Assembly: GCF_011302055.1 (NCBI RefSeq)
Contig: NZ_CP049871.1
Location: forward strand, 888,501-952,500
Direction of reading: 5' to 3'
DNA from: Sphingomonas sinipercae
Lineage (GTDB): Bacteria > Pseudomonadota > Alphaproteobacteria > Sphingomonadales > Sphingomonadaceae
Length of the DNA stretch: 64,000 nt
The notes beneath the pieces were generated by a model. It was not told the DNA's origin and ran no database searches. It saw nothing but the letters and a program-made list of their open reading frames with translations. This document shows, piece by piece, positions 8,415 through 16,589 of the stretch; position 1 is the first letter of the stretch, and each line of letters starts with the position of its first letter. The translations under genes and the position numbers were made by a program.

Positions 8415-9257
8415 ATGCCACGGATCATTCATCTCTCTGACCTCCACTTCGGCGCCCACGACGATCGCATCGTGGCTGCGGTCGAGGAACAGGTCGGCGC
8501 CGAGCAGCCGGACCTGGTCGTCATCAGCGGCGATTTCACGCAGCGCGCACGAACCGAGCAATTCCAAGAAGCCTGTCGATTCCTCGATCGGCTGAAGGGC
8601 GCCGGTCATGAGGTGCTGGGCGTTCCGGGCAACCACGACATCCCATTGTATGACGTGCTCCGCCGCTTCCTGTCGCCGCTGACCCGCTACACGCGCTATG
8701 TCGACGACGTGCTTTGCCCGGTGCACGAAATGGCCGGGGCGACGGTGCTGGGCATCAACACCGCGCGCTCGCTCACCTTCAAGGACGGGCGGGTGAGCCA
8801 CGAGCAGATTGACCTCATCCGCAAGACCTTTGAGCGCACCGATTCCGAAGCGATGCGGATTTTGGTGACTCACCATCCCCTGTTCGCGCTGCAAATCGGC
8901 GACGAAGTGACGCCGGCGGCCGGGCGCAGCGAACTTGCGCTCGATGCGATCGGCGACGCCGGCGTCGACTTGCTGCTTGCCGGCCACAACCACCATGCCG
9001 ATGTCCATGACGCCCGGGACCTGGTGACTCGCGCAGGGTCCGCGCTGGTCGTGCAGGCGGGCACCGCGACGTCGATACGGGTGCGTGAGCAGCCACAAAG
9101 CTTCAACCGCATCGATATCGAGCCGGGCACGCTGACCCTGACGGTGCTGGTGTGGAATGGCGACCGCTTCGAAGCCGAAGACGCCAAGCGCTATCGCCAG
9201 CAGGACGGTCGGTGGCGGATGTCGGAGCAGGACGTGCCGTTGGAAGCCGCGCACTAG
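8415..9257 (+). CDS. Metallophosphoesterase, CpdA-like
   Basis: 280 aa. The dinuclear-metal signature is complete: DLHFG at about residues 7-11, ISGDFT, GVPGNHD, a histidine in VTHHPLF and GHNHHADVH. Class III cyclic-nucleotide phosphodiesterases (CpdA/Icc) share this order, but so do other phosphohydrolases, so the substrate is not fixed by sequence. It is not overlapped by neighbours and starts 106 bp from the divergent kinase. Confidence 0.85.
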   Translation: MPRIIHLSDLHFGAHDDRIVAAVEEQVGAEQPDLVVISGDFTQRARTEQFQEACRFLDRLKGAGHEVLGVPGNHDIPLYDVLRRFLSPLTRYTRYVDDVLCPVHEMAGATVLGINTARSLTFKDGRVSHEQIDLIRKTFERTDSEAMRILVTHHPLFALQIGDEVTPAAGRSELALDAIGDAGVDLLLAGHNHHADVHDARDLVTRAGSALVVQAGTATSIRVREQPQSFNRIDIEPGTLTLTVLVWNGDRFEAEDAKRYRQQDGRWRMSEQDVPLEAAH

Positions 9258-9289
9258 CCGTGCCGGCAACGCTCGCTTAGGGCAGGCGG

Positions 9290-10129
9290 GTGATCGACGG
9301 TTTCGACAGCGACGCATTCGTCCGCCGGGTCCTGGACGAGGACCTCGGCAGCGGCGGCGACGTCACCTCCGATGCGACCATCGACGCCGATGCGCGATTC
9401 TCCGCCGAGATCGGTTGCCGAGAACCGATCGTGCTTGCCGGGATCGACCTTGCGGCCGCTTTCTTCCGAGCGCTGGATGAAACTGTGCGGATCGCAATGC
9501 AGGTCGCCGATGGCGAGCGCGTCGATGCGGGCGGCGTGGTGATGACGATGAGCGGCCTGGCCCGCCCGATGCTTGCGGCGGAGCGCTCCGCGCTCAACAC
9601 GCTCCAGCACCTCTCGGGAATCGCGACCTTGAGCCGCCGCTATGCCGACGCAATTTCGGGGACCAAGGCGGTACTGCTCGATACGCGCAAGACCATCCCG
9701 GGGCTTCGCGCGCTGGAAAAATATGCGGCGCGGATGGGCGGCGCGCACAACCACCGGATGCGCCTCGACGACGGGGTGCTGATCAAGGACAACCATGTCG
9801 CAGTGGCCGGCGGCGTCGGCGCTGCCGTGCGCTCGGCGAAGGCGGCCAACACCGGGCTGCAGGTCCAGGTCGAAGTGGACCGCCTCGCGCAGATCGAGGA
9901 AGCGCTGGACGCCGGCGCGGACCGGCTCTTGCTCGACAACATGGACGTACCGACGCTCCGGCACGCGGTTGCGCTGGTGGCCGGGCGCGTGCCGCTGGAA
10001 GCGTCCGGCGGAGTCAATCTGGAGACTATCCGCGGCATCGCCGAAACCGGCGTCGATTTCATTTCCGTCGGCCGGATCACGCAGTCGGCGCCCGCGGTCG
10101 ATATTGGCATGGACTACGCACTGGAGTAG
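9290..10129 (+). CDS. nadC: Nicotinate-nucleotide pyrophosphorylase (carboxylating)
   Basis: 279 aa, the normal length. It converts quinolinate and PRPP to nicotinate mononucleotide in NAD synthesis. Recognised by the N-terminal EDLGSGGDVTSDA, LLDTRKTIPGLRALEKYA, GGAHNHRMRLDDGVLIKDNH, and the barrel motif EVDRLAQIEEALDAGADRLLLDNM, ending ASGGVNLETIRGIAETGVDFISVG. It starts with GTG. It stands alone; nadA/nadB are not in the window. Confidence 0.95.
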   Translation: MIDGFDSDAFVRRVLDEDLGSGGDVTSDATIDADARFSAEIGCREPIVLAGIDLAAAFFRALDETVRIAMQVADGERVDAGGVVMTMSGLARPMLAAERSALNTLQHLSGIATLSRRYADAISGTKAVLLDTRKTIPGLRALEKYAARMGGAHNHRMRLDDGVLIKDNHVAVAGGVGAAVRSAKAANTGLQVQVEVDRLAQIEEALDAGADRLLLDNMDVPTLRHAVALVAGRVPLEASGGVNLETIRGIAETGVDFISVGRITQSAPAVDIGMDYALE

Positions 10130-10191
10130 CGGCGCACCATATCCGCCGTTTAAGCGTTCAGTGTATCGGGTGCTTACCTCTCGGGAGACAT

Positions 10192-11601
10192 GTGTTGTTC
10201 AAGGGCCTGAAGCCCATCACCTACGCCGGACAGGAAGTCTGGCCGCTGATCGAAGGCGGCAAGGGCGTGTCCGCCACCAACCACATGAGCTCGGGCGCGT
10301 GGGCCGCGGCTGGTGGAATCGGCACCGTCTCGGCGGTCAACGCCGACAGCTACGACCCCGAAGGGCGAATCATTCCGCAGGTCTATGCGGGCATGACCCG
10401 CCGCCAGCGGCATGAGGAGCTGATCCATTACGGCATCGAAGGCGCGGTGGCCCAGGTCGAGCGCGCTTATGAGATGGCGGACGGCAAGGGCCTCATCAAC
10501 ATCAACGTGCTGTGGGAAATGGGCGGCGCGCAGCCGATCCTGCACGGCGTGCTGGAGCGCGCGCGCGGCAAGATCGCGGGCGTGACCTGCGGCGCTGGCA
10601 TGCCGTATAAGCTCAGCGAGATCGCCGCTTCCTACGGCGTTTACTACCTGCCGATCGTCAGCTCCGGCCGCGCCTTCCGCGCGCTGTGGAAGCGGGCTTA
10701 TTCGAAGGTCGCCGAATGGCTTGGCGGCGTGGTTTACGAAGATCCGTGGCTGGCCGGCGGCCACAATGGCCTGAGCAACGCCGAGGACCCGCGCCAGCCG
10801 CAGGATCCTTACCCGCGGGTCAAGGAACTGCGCGAAACCATGCGCGAGGGCGGCATTCCGGACAGCGTGCCGATCGTCATGGCCGGCGGCGTCTGGCGCC
10901 TCGACGAATGGGAGAATTGGATCGACAATCCCGAGCTTGGGCAGATCGCCTTCCAGTTCGGAACGCGCCCGCTGCTGACGCAGGAAAGCCCGATCCCGCC
11001 GGGCTGGAAAGAACGGCTGATGACGCTGGAAGAAGGCGACGTCCTGCTGCACAAGTTTTCGCCGACCGGCTTTTATTCCTCCGCCGTCCGAACGCCATTC
11101 CTGCGCAACCTCGAAGCGCGCAGCGAACGGCAGATCGCCTTCACCAAGGACGAGGTCGGCGACCATAGCTTCCAGCTCGACGTCGGCGTCGGCACCAAGA
11201 AGAATTTCTGGGTCACCAAGGGCGACTTGCAGCATGCGCGCGAATGGTTTGCGCAAGGCTTCACCAACGCGATGAAGACCCCGGACGACACGCTGATCTT
11301 CGTCGCGCCGGAGGAAGAAAAGCAGATCCGGATCGACCAGGCGGAATGCATGGGCTGCCTTAGCCAATGCGCCTTTTCGTCATGGGCGGACAATGAGAAG
11401 AACTCGACCGGGCGGCTGGCCGACCCGCGCAGCTTCTGCATCCAGAAGACGCTCCAGGACATCGCCCACGGCGGCGACGTCGACAAGAATTTGATGTTCG
11501 CCGGCCATTCCGCGTTCCGCTTCAAGACCGACCCGTTCTACTCGAACGGATTCGTCCCGACGGTGAAGCAGTTGGTCGACCGGATCCTGACGGGCGCCTG
11601 A
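10192..11601 (+). CDS. Nitronate monooxygenase-like NAD(P)H-dependent flavin oxidoreductase
   Basis: 469 aa, longer than typical 2-nitropropane dioxygenases (about 330-370). The FMN-barrel signatures are GGIGTVSAV, GVTCGAGMP, YLPIVSSGRAF, the glycine/histidine loop LAGGHNG, and PIVMAGGVW with IAFQFGTR. The C-terminal 90 residues add ECMGCLSQCAF (C-x2-C-x3-C, about residues 384-390) with another Cys in RSFCIQ, which could hold a metal or Fe-S centre. It may oxidise alkyl nitronates or act as an enoyl reductase. Its stop overlaps the SH3 gene start (TGATG). Confidence 0.8.
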   Translation: MLFKGLKPITYAGQEVWPLIEGGKGVSATNHMSSGAWAAAGGIGTVSAVNADSYDPEGRIIPQVYAGMTRRQRHEELIHYGIEGAVAQVERAYEMADGKGLININVLWEMGGAQPILHGVLERARGKIAGVTCGAGMPYKLSEIAASYGVYYLPIVSSGRAFRALWKRAYSKVAEWLGGVVYEDPWLAGGHNGLSNAEDPRQPQDPYPRVKELRETMREGGIPDSVPIVMAGGVWRLDEWENWIDNPELGQIAFQFGTRPLLTQESPIPPGWKERLMTLEEGDVLLHKFSPTGFYSSAVRTPFLRNLEARSERQIAFTKDEVGDHSFQLDVGVGTKKNFWVTKGDLQHAREWFAQGFTNAMKTPDDTLIFVAPEEEKQIRIDQAECMGCLSQCAFSSWADNEKNSTGRLADPRSFCIQKTLQDIAHGGDVDKNLMFAGHSAFRFKTDPFYSNGFVPTVKQLVDRILTGA

Positions 11602-12080
11602 TGCGGCTGCGGGGGTCGATCGGCATGGTCCTGGCACTGGCCGTGGCTGCCCCGGCCGCCGCCCAGGACAAGGTCCCGCCTTATTGGGCATCGATCGCAA
11701 GCGGGCAGGCGATGACCCGCAAGGGCCCGGCCAAGACCTATCCCGGCGTCTGGCTCTATCAGCGCCGCGACCTGCCGGTGCGGGTGATCAAGAAGTATGA
11801 AAATTGGCGCCTGATCCGCGATCCCGACGGGGCCGAAGGCTGGATGCTCGTCACTTTGCTGTCCGACCGACGAACCGCGCTGGTCAAGGCCGGCGAACCC
11901 CGGGCGATCCGGATCAAGCCCGAGGCAGGCGCCCGAATCCGCTACCTCGCCGCCCCCGGCGTGGTCGGCCGGATCGAAAAGTGCCGCAACGACTGGTGCC
12001 ACATCAACGTCGGCGACCGCGAAGGCTATATCAGCACCGCCGACATCTTCGGCCTCGCCCCCGGAGAAACGGTCGACTGA
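11601..12080 (+). CDS. Exported SH3-domain protein
   Basis: 159 aa with a Sec signal peptide (MVLALAVAAPAAAQ). Two bacterial SH3-like segments follow: ASGQAMTRKGPAKTYPGVWLYQRRDLPVRVIKKYENWRLI and IRIKPEAGARIRYLAAPGVVGRIEKCRNDWCHINVGDREGYI, taken here as short excerpts of one domain pair. Such proteins bind peptidoglycan or partner proteins in the periplasm. Two Cys (KCRNDWC) may form a disulfide. Coupled to the upstream flavoprotein by a one-base stop/start overlap. Confidence 0.82.
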   Translation: MRLRGSIGMVLALAVAAPAAAQDKVPPYWASIASGQAMTRKGPAKTYPGVWLYQRRDLPVRVIKKYENWRLIRDPDGAEGWMLVTLLSDRRTALVKAGEPRAIRIKPEAGARIRYLAAPGVVGRIEKCRNDWCHINVGDREGYISTADIFGLAPGETVD

Positions 12081-12086
12081 CCGCTC

Positions 12087-12121
12087 TGTAAAGAGCTCTT
12101 GACAGTCAAGAGCTCTTTACA
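12087..12121. promoter_or_regulatory. Perfect inverted repeat, candidate operator of the XRE regulator
   Basis: Two 17-base arms (TGTAAAGAGCTCTTGAC at 12087-12103 and its exact complement at 12105-12121) flank a single central A. Each arm itself contains the palindrome AAGAGCTCTT. The site lies 7 bp after the SH3 gene stop and 13 bp before the GTG of the XRE gene, and holds TTGACA (12099-12104), a good -35. An autoregulatory operator is the simplest reading; as RNA it would also make a long hairpin, but no U-tract follows. Confidence 0.65.
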
Positions 12122-12133
12122 CATCCTTGGCGG

Positions 12134-12346
12134 GTGGAGAATCGGGTCAAGGGTTGGCGCGAGGAGCGTGGATGGAGCCAGGGCGAACTCGCCCGGCGCC
12201 TCGGCGTTTCGCGGCAGACGATCAACGCGGTCGAAACCGACAAATACGACCCGAGTCTCCCGCTGGCGTTGCGCATGGCCAAGCTGTTCGCCGTGCCCGT
12301 CGACGCCTTGTTTATCGATCATTGGAAGCCGGGGGACATCACATGA
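12134..12346 (+). CDS. Small XRE-family transcriptional regulator
   Basis: 70 aa, a single HTH and little else: VKGWREERGWSQGELARRLG, then the recognition helix SRQTINAVETDKYDPSLPLA and LAKLF-like AVPVDALF. It resembles the YozG/YvaO-type regulators that pair with a membrane protein. GTG start; an upstream operator-like repeat suggests self-control. The stop overlaps the next start as ATGA, so both proteins are made together. Confidence 0.88.
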   Translation: MENRVKGWREERGWSQGELARRLGVSRQTINAVETDKYDPSLPLALRMAKLFAVPVDALFIDHWKPGDIT

Positions 12347-12999
12347 ATGATACGAAATCGGAGCGGAGCGCGATGTCGCGGTCGCTGGGGCGGGCGCTTC
12401 TGGGCGCGGTGGTCGGCGCCGTCGGCACCGCGCTTCTGCTGGCGCTCGTTGGCGAGCGCTACATCGACCTTGACGACGGGGCGGCAATGCTGACGCTTGC
12501 CGTTGGAGCGATCTACGCGCTTATCGGCCTGGCCGTCGGCGTCGGAGCGATCGCGCCGGGTGCGGGCGCCCGCTTCCTCAACGTCGAAGATGCCGATGAA
12601 GTCCGCGAGGATCGCCCCCGGATCGCGCTGGGCGCGTTGAGCTGCCTGCTGGTCGGGCTGTTCCTGCTAACCTTGGTGCTTTCCGGCGGGTCCGGGTCGT
12701 TGCTGAGCGCGCAGGCGGCCCTGGTCATCGCTTCCTTCTGCGTCCTTGGGCTGGTTGCGATCGCCCTCCGGTTGCGTGGCGGCGGCGACGAAATGTCTCA
12801 GCAAGTGGGCCGCGAGGCGTCCTCGCTAGCGATGAGCGTGACGACGCTCGTCTTCGGCGGTTGGGCCGGCCTGTGGCACCTTGGGTATGCAGGCCCGATC
12901 CAACCGCTCGTGCTGGTCAGCGGCTTCGCGGCAATCCAGCTGCTTGCGAGCTTCTGGGCGATCGGCCGGAAAGGCCTGATGGCGCCGCGGTTCAGGTAA
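12343..12999 (+). CDS. Six-helix membrane protein paired with XRE regulator
   Basis: 218 aa from the ATG at 12343, coupled to the HTH gene by ATGA. I count six hydrophobic stretches, roughly at residues 15-37, 45-69, 89-109, 116-137, 156-176 and 182-203. A cytoplasmic-looking loop has NVEDADEVREDRP between helices two and three. I recognise no catalytic motif. Similar HTH plus membrane-protein pairs are common in sphingomonads; whether the membrane protein signals to the regulator is unproven. Confidence 0.75.
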   Translation: MNDTKSERSAMSRSLGRALLGAVVGAVGTALLLALVGERYIDLDDGAAMLTLAVGAIYALIGLAVGVGAIAPGAGARFLNVEDADEVREDRPRIALGALSCLLVGLFLLTLVLSGGSGSLLSAQAALVIASFCVLGLVAIALRLRGGGDEMSQQVGREASSLAMSVTTLVFGGWAGLWHLGYAGPIQPLVLVSGFAAIQLLASFWAIGRKGLMAPRFR

Positions 13000-13003
13000 G
13001 CCC

Positions 13004-14200
13004 CTAGACCAGCTCCACCGCAATCGCGGTTGCTTCGCCGCCGCCGATGCAGAGGCTCGCGACGCCGCGCTTCAGGCCGCGATCCTGGAGGGCGGCGATC
13101 AGCGTCGTGGTGATTCGGGCGCCCGACGCGCCGATCGGGTGGCCGAGCGCGGTGGCGCCGCCGTTGACGTTGATCTTGTCGTGCGGAATGCCGACGTCGC
13201 GCATGGCGATCATCGCGACGCAGGCGAATGCCTCGTTGATTTCCCACAGGTCGACGTCGTCGACGCTCCAGCCGGCCTTTTCCAGCACCTTGTGAATCGC
13301 CGGTACCGGGGCGGAGGTGAAGCGGTTGGGCTCCTGCGCATGGGCGGCATGGGCGACGACCCGAGCGATGGGCTTGGCGCCAAGCTTGTCGGCGACGCTC
13401 TGCCGGGTCAGCACCAGCGCCGCGGCGCCGTCGCTGATCGATGACGAGGTGGCGGCGGTGATCGTGCCGTCCTTGGCGAAGGCGGCTTTCAGCTGCGGAA
13501 TCTTTTCCGGGTTGCCCTTGCCCGGCTGCTCGTCGCGGTCGACCGTGACGTCGCCCTTGCGGGTGGCGACGGTGACGGGGACGACTTCCTTGTCGAAACG
13601 GCCGCTGGTGATGGCGTCATTGGCGCGGCGCAGGCTTTCGATCGCATAGTCGTCCTGCTGCTCGCGCGTGAATTGATATTCGCGCGCCGCATCCTCGGCG
13701 AAGGTGCCCATGGCGCGGCCGGGTTCGTAGGCGTCCTCGAGCCCGTCGAGCATCATATGGTCGTACATCGTGTCATGGCCGATGCGGCCGCCGGCGCGAT
13801 ACTTCTTCGATAGGTAGGGCGCGTTGGTCATGCTCTCCATGCCCCCGGCGACGATGACGTCGGCCGAGCCCGCGGCCAGCATGTCATGGGCGAAGATCGC
13901 GGCCTGCATGCCGGACCCGCACACCTTGTTGACGGTCACGGCTTCGGCCGAACGCGGCAGGCCCGCACCGAGCGCTGCCTGGCGTGCCGGCGCCTGGCCA
14001 AGGCCGGCGGGAAGAACGTTGCCCATGAACACTTTTTCGACCTGGCCGGGGTCGATGCCGGCGCGCTCGACCGCCGCCTTGACCGCCGTTGCGCCAAGCG
14101 CGGTCGCACTGACGCCCGACAAGGCGCCCTGGAAGCTGCCCATCGGGGTGCGCGCGTAAGACAGGATGACGACGGGATCGGCGGAAGGAGAGGTGGCCAT
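13004..14200 (-). CDS. Acetyl-CoA C-acetyltransferase (thiolase)
   Basis: 398 aa from the ATG at 14200; the in-frame extension upstream runs into the divergent promoter. Thiolases cleave or form acetoacetyl-CoA and related 3-ketoacyl-CoAs. The acyl-enzyme Cys is in NKVCGSGMQAA (about residue 91), the second active Cys and Gly loop in SLCIGGGEATA near the C terminus, with the NEAFA and GGATALGHPIGASG motifs. Divergent from isovaleryl-CoA dehydrogenase, fitting a role in leucine or fatty-acid degradation. Confidence 0.94.
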   Translation of the reverse strand: MATSPSADPVVILSYARTPMGSFQGALSGVSATALGATAVKAAVERAGIDPGQVEKVFMGNVLPAGLGQAPARQAALGAGLPRSAEAVTVNKVCGSGMQAAIFAHDMLAAGSADVIVAGGMESMTNAPYLSKKYRAGGRIGHDTMYDHMMLDGLEDAYEPGRAMGTFAEDAAREYQFTREQQDDYAIESLRRANDAITSGRFDKEVVPVTVATRKGDVTVDRDEQPGKGNPEKIPQLKAAFAKDGTITAATSSSISDGAAALVLTRQSVADKLGAKPIARVVAHAAHAQEPNRFTSAPVPAIHKVLEKAGWSVDDVDLWEINEAFACVAMIAMRDVGIPHDKINVNGGATALGHPIGASGARITTTLIAALQDRGLKRGVASLCIGGGEATAIAVELV

Positions 14201-14217
14201 GAGACGCTCCGCAGGAG

Positions 14218-14237
14218 TTATGTTGCAGTGCACATAA
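14218..14237. promoter_or_regulatory. Palindromic element in the thiolase/ivd divergent promoter
   Basis: TTATGT at 14218-14223 and ACATAA at 14232-14237 form a six-base inverted repeat with an eight-base spacer, in the 101-bp gap between the divergent thiolase and isovaleryl-CoA dehydrogenase genes. Its spot and symmetry suit a repressor for acyl-CoA genes, but no regulator gene lies next to it. Confidence 0.35.
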
Positions 14238-14301
14238 GACTTGCGGACGCCTTGTCCAAGCCTCTCGGCCGGTGCTAGCGCCATGAGCCAAGGAGATACG
14301 C

Positions 14302-15453
14302 ATGAGCGAGCCCACCCTCGATTTCGGCCTTGGCGAGATGGCGGATGCGATCCGCGAGACAACCCAGCGCTTCGCCTCCGACCGGATCGCGCCGATCGCC
14401 GCCGAGATCGACGAAAAGGACGAATTCCCGACGCAGCTATGGCCGCAGATGGGTGCGCTTGGGCTGCACGGGATCACCGTCGAGGAAGAATGGGGCGGCC
14501 TGGGGCTGGGCTATCTCGAGCATGTCGTGGCGCAGGAAGAAGTGGCGCGCGCCTCGGCTTCGGTGGGCCTCAGCTACGGCGCCCACTCAAACCTGTGCGT
14601 CAACCAGATCCGCCGCTGGGCCAACCCGGACCAGAAGGCGAAATACCTCCCCAAGCTGATCAGCGGGGAGCATGTCGGCGCGCTGGCGATGAGCGAGGCG
14701 GGCGCCGGCAGCGACGTCGTTGGAATGAAGCTGAAGGCGGACAAGAGCGGCAACGGCTATCGCCTCAACGGCACCAAGTTCTGGATCACCAACGGCTCCC
14801 ACGCCGACACCCTCGTGGTCTATGCCAAGACGGGCGAGGGCAGCCGCGGGATCACCGCCTTCCTGATCGAAAAGGGCATGGAGGGGTATTCCACCGGCCA
14901 GAAGATCGACAAGATGGGCATGCGCGGGTCGCCGACTAGCGAGCTGGTGTTCGACGATTGCTTCGTGCCGCCGGAAAACGTGCTCGGCGAGGAAAACAAG
15001 GGCGTCGAAGTGCTGATGAGCGGCCTCGATTACGAGCGCACCGTGCTTGCCGGAATCCAGACCGGGATCATGCAGGCCTGCCTCGACGTGGTCCTGCCTT
15101 ACGTCCGCGAACGCAAGCAGTTCGGCAAGGCGATCGGCAGCTTCCAGCTGATGCAGGCCAAGGTCGCCGACATGTATGTCGCGCTCAATTCGGCGCGGGC
15201 CTATGTCTACCAGGTCGCGCGGGCCTGCGACGCGGGCAAGACGACGCGGTTCGACGCGGCCGGCGCGATCCTGCTGGCGAGCGAGAATGCGTTCAAGGTC
15301 GCGGGCGAGGCGGTGCAGGCCTTGGGCGGCGCGGGCTATACCAAGGACTGGCCGGTCGAACGTTACTTGCGCGATGCCAAGCTGCTCGACATCGGCGCCG
15401 GCACCAATGAAATCCGCCGGATGCTGATCGGTCGCGAGCTGGTCGGCGCGTGA
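14302..15453 (+). CDS. ivd: Isovaleryl-CoA dehydrogenase
   Basis: 383 aa acyl-CoA dehydrogenase. It oxidises isovaleryl-CoA to 3-methylcrotonyl-CoA in leucine breakdown, passing electrons to ETF. FAD-binding signatures are [15 protein letters not shown] and [10 protein letters not shown]; the C domain has [20 protein letters not shown] and [19 protein letters not shown]. Assignment to isovaleryl rather than medium-chain type rests on Glu in [11 protein letters not shown], the catalytic-base site of this subfamily, and on Ala instead of Glu in [10 protein letters not shown]. The mccB/mccA genes downstream do the next step. Confidence 0.92.
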   Translation: MSEPTLDFGLGEMADAIRETTQRFASDRIAPIAAEIDEKDEFPTQLWPQMGALGLHGITVEEEWGGLGLGYLEHVVAQEEVARASASVGLSYGAHSNLCVNQIRRWANPDQKAKYLPKLISGEHVGALAMSEAGAGSDVVGMKLKADKSGNGYRLNGTKFWITNGSHADTLVVYAKTGEGSRGITAFLIEKGMEGYSTGQKIDKMGMRGSPTSELVFDDCFVPPENVLGEENKGVEVLMSGLDYERTVLAGIQTGIMQACLDVVLPYVRERKQFGKAIGSFQLMQAKVADMYVALNSARAYVYQVARACDAGKTTRFDAAGAILLASENAFKVAGEAVQALGGAGYTKDWPVERYLRDAKLLDIGAGTNEIRRMLIGRELVGA

Positions 15454-16526
15454 GCGTGGAAACCCGCCGGCTCGGGGTAGCCCAGGGGCTGGTTGCGACC
15501 GCGGCGGCCGTCTGGCTTCTTTATTACCTGCGCACGATCCTGATCCCGCTCGTCGTCGCGTTCGTGCTCACGGTGCTGGTCGATGCGTTGGTGCGATCGC
15601 TGCAGAAGCGCTGGCCGCGGTTGCAGTCGTGGGTGGTGTCGTCCCTTGCGGCGCTGGTCATCATCGGTTCGATCGCGAGCGCAATCTACGTCATCGGGCA
15701 GGGTGGGGCGCAGATCGTCAACCAGGGGCCGGCGCTGCTGGCCCGAGTCGAAGGGTTGATCGCGGACATCGGCGCAAGCTGGGGCGCGAAGGAGCAGCTG
15801 AAGCTAAGCGCGGTGATCGGGCAAATCAGCATCCCGCACTTGGCGGGGCAGGTGCTAACCGGGCTGCAAGGGCTGGTCTCGTCCCTGTTCATCGTGCTGG
15901 TCTATTTCGGCTTCATGCTCGCCGAGCGGACCCGGATCCCGAAGAAGGTGCGCAATATCGCCGGTTCGTCGGAGCATTCGATCGCCATCCTCAAGGGCAC
16001 GTCGCGGATCGCGGAGGACATCCAGACCTATGTGTGGGTGCAGACACTGACCGGCGTCATGCTGGCGTTCGTGTCCGCGGTTGCGATGCTTTCGGTCGGG
16101 CTGGACAATGCGTTGTTCTGGACCTTCGTCCTATTCCTACTGTCCTTTATCCCGGTGATCGGCGTGACGGTGGGATCGGTGGCGCCGGCGCTGTTCGCGC
16201 TGCTGCAATTCACCAGCGTCTGGCCGGCGATCATCATCTTCGGCGCGATCCAGATCGCCGCCGCGATCGTCGGCAATGTCATCTATCCCAAGATGCAGGC
16301 GCAGACGCAGAACATCGGTTCGGTCGCGACTCTGCTTGCGCTTGCGTTCTGGACTTTCCTGTGGGGGCTGCCCGGGGCGTTCCTGGCAGTGCCGTTGACG
16401 CTGATGCTGATGATGGTCTTCGCCAATTTCGAAAGCACCCGCTGGGCGGCCGTGCTGCTGTCCAACGACGGCGCGCCCAACTTTCCCAAAATGCTTCCGA
16501 CCGGCAACAGCCCGCACAAGAACTAG
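15450..16526 (+). CDS. AI-2E family transporter (first copy)
   Basis: 358 aa, about eight membrane helices, the family length. The N-terminus has the paired helices ([26 protein letters not shown]) and the C-terminal half the conserved [11 protein letters not shown] and [33 protein letters not shown]. Members export autoinducer-2, or act as Na+/H+ antiporters or permeases of unknown substrate; luxS is not in the window. GTG start overlaps the ivd stop (GTGA), so it is cotranscribed with ivd. Confidence 0.87.
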   Translation: MSVETRRLGVAQGLVATAAAVWLLYYLRTILIPLVVAFVLTVLVDALVRSLQKRWPRLQSWVVSSLAALVIIGSIASAIYVIGQGGAQIVNQGPALLARVEGLIADIGASWGAKEQLKLSAVIGQISIPHLAGQVLTGLQGLVSSLFIVLVYFGFMLAERTRIPKKVRNIAGSSEHSIAILKGTSRIAEDIQTYVWVQTLTGVMLAFVSAVAMLSVGLDNALFWTFVLFLLSFIPVIGVTVGSVAPALFALLQFTSVWPAIIIFGAIQIAAAIVGNVIYPKMQAQTQNIGSVATLLALAFWTFLWGLPGAFLAVPLTLMLMMVFANFESTRWAAVLLSNDGAPNFPKMLPTGNSPHKN

Positions 16527-16536
16527 CGGCGGAGCC

Positions 16537-16571
16537 GGCCAGGTCGCGGGAACGAGTCCCGTGACCTGGCC
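16537..16571. terminator. Bidirectional terminator hairpin
   Basis: Fifteen-base arms, 16537-16551 and 16557-16571 (GGCCAGGTCGCGGGA and TCCCGTGACCTGGCC), complementary except one G-T pair, with a five-base loop. It lies between the convergent AI-2E transporter and M13 peptidase. There is no U-run on either side, so it may work with Rho. Confidence 0.6.
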
Positions 16572-16589
16572 AGACCGCGCCTTTGAAGC

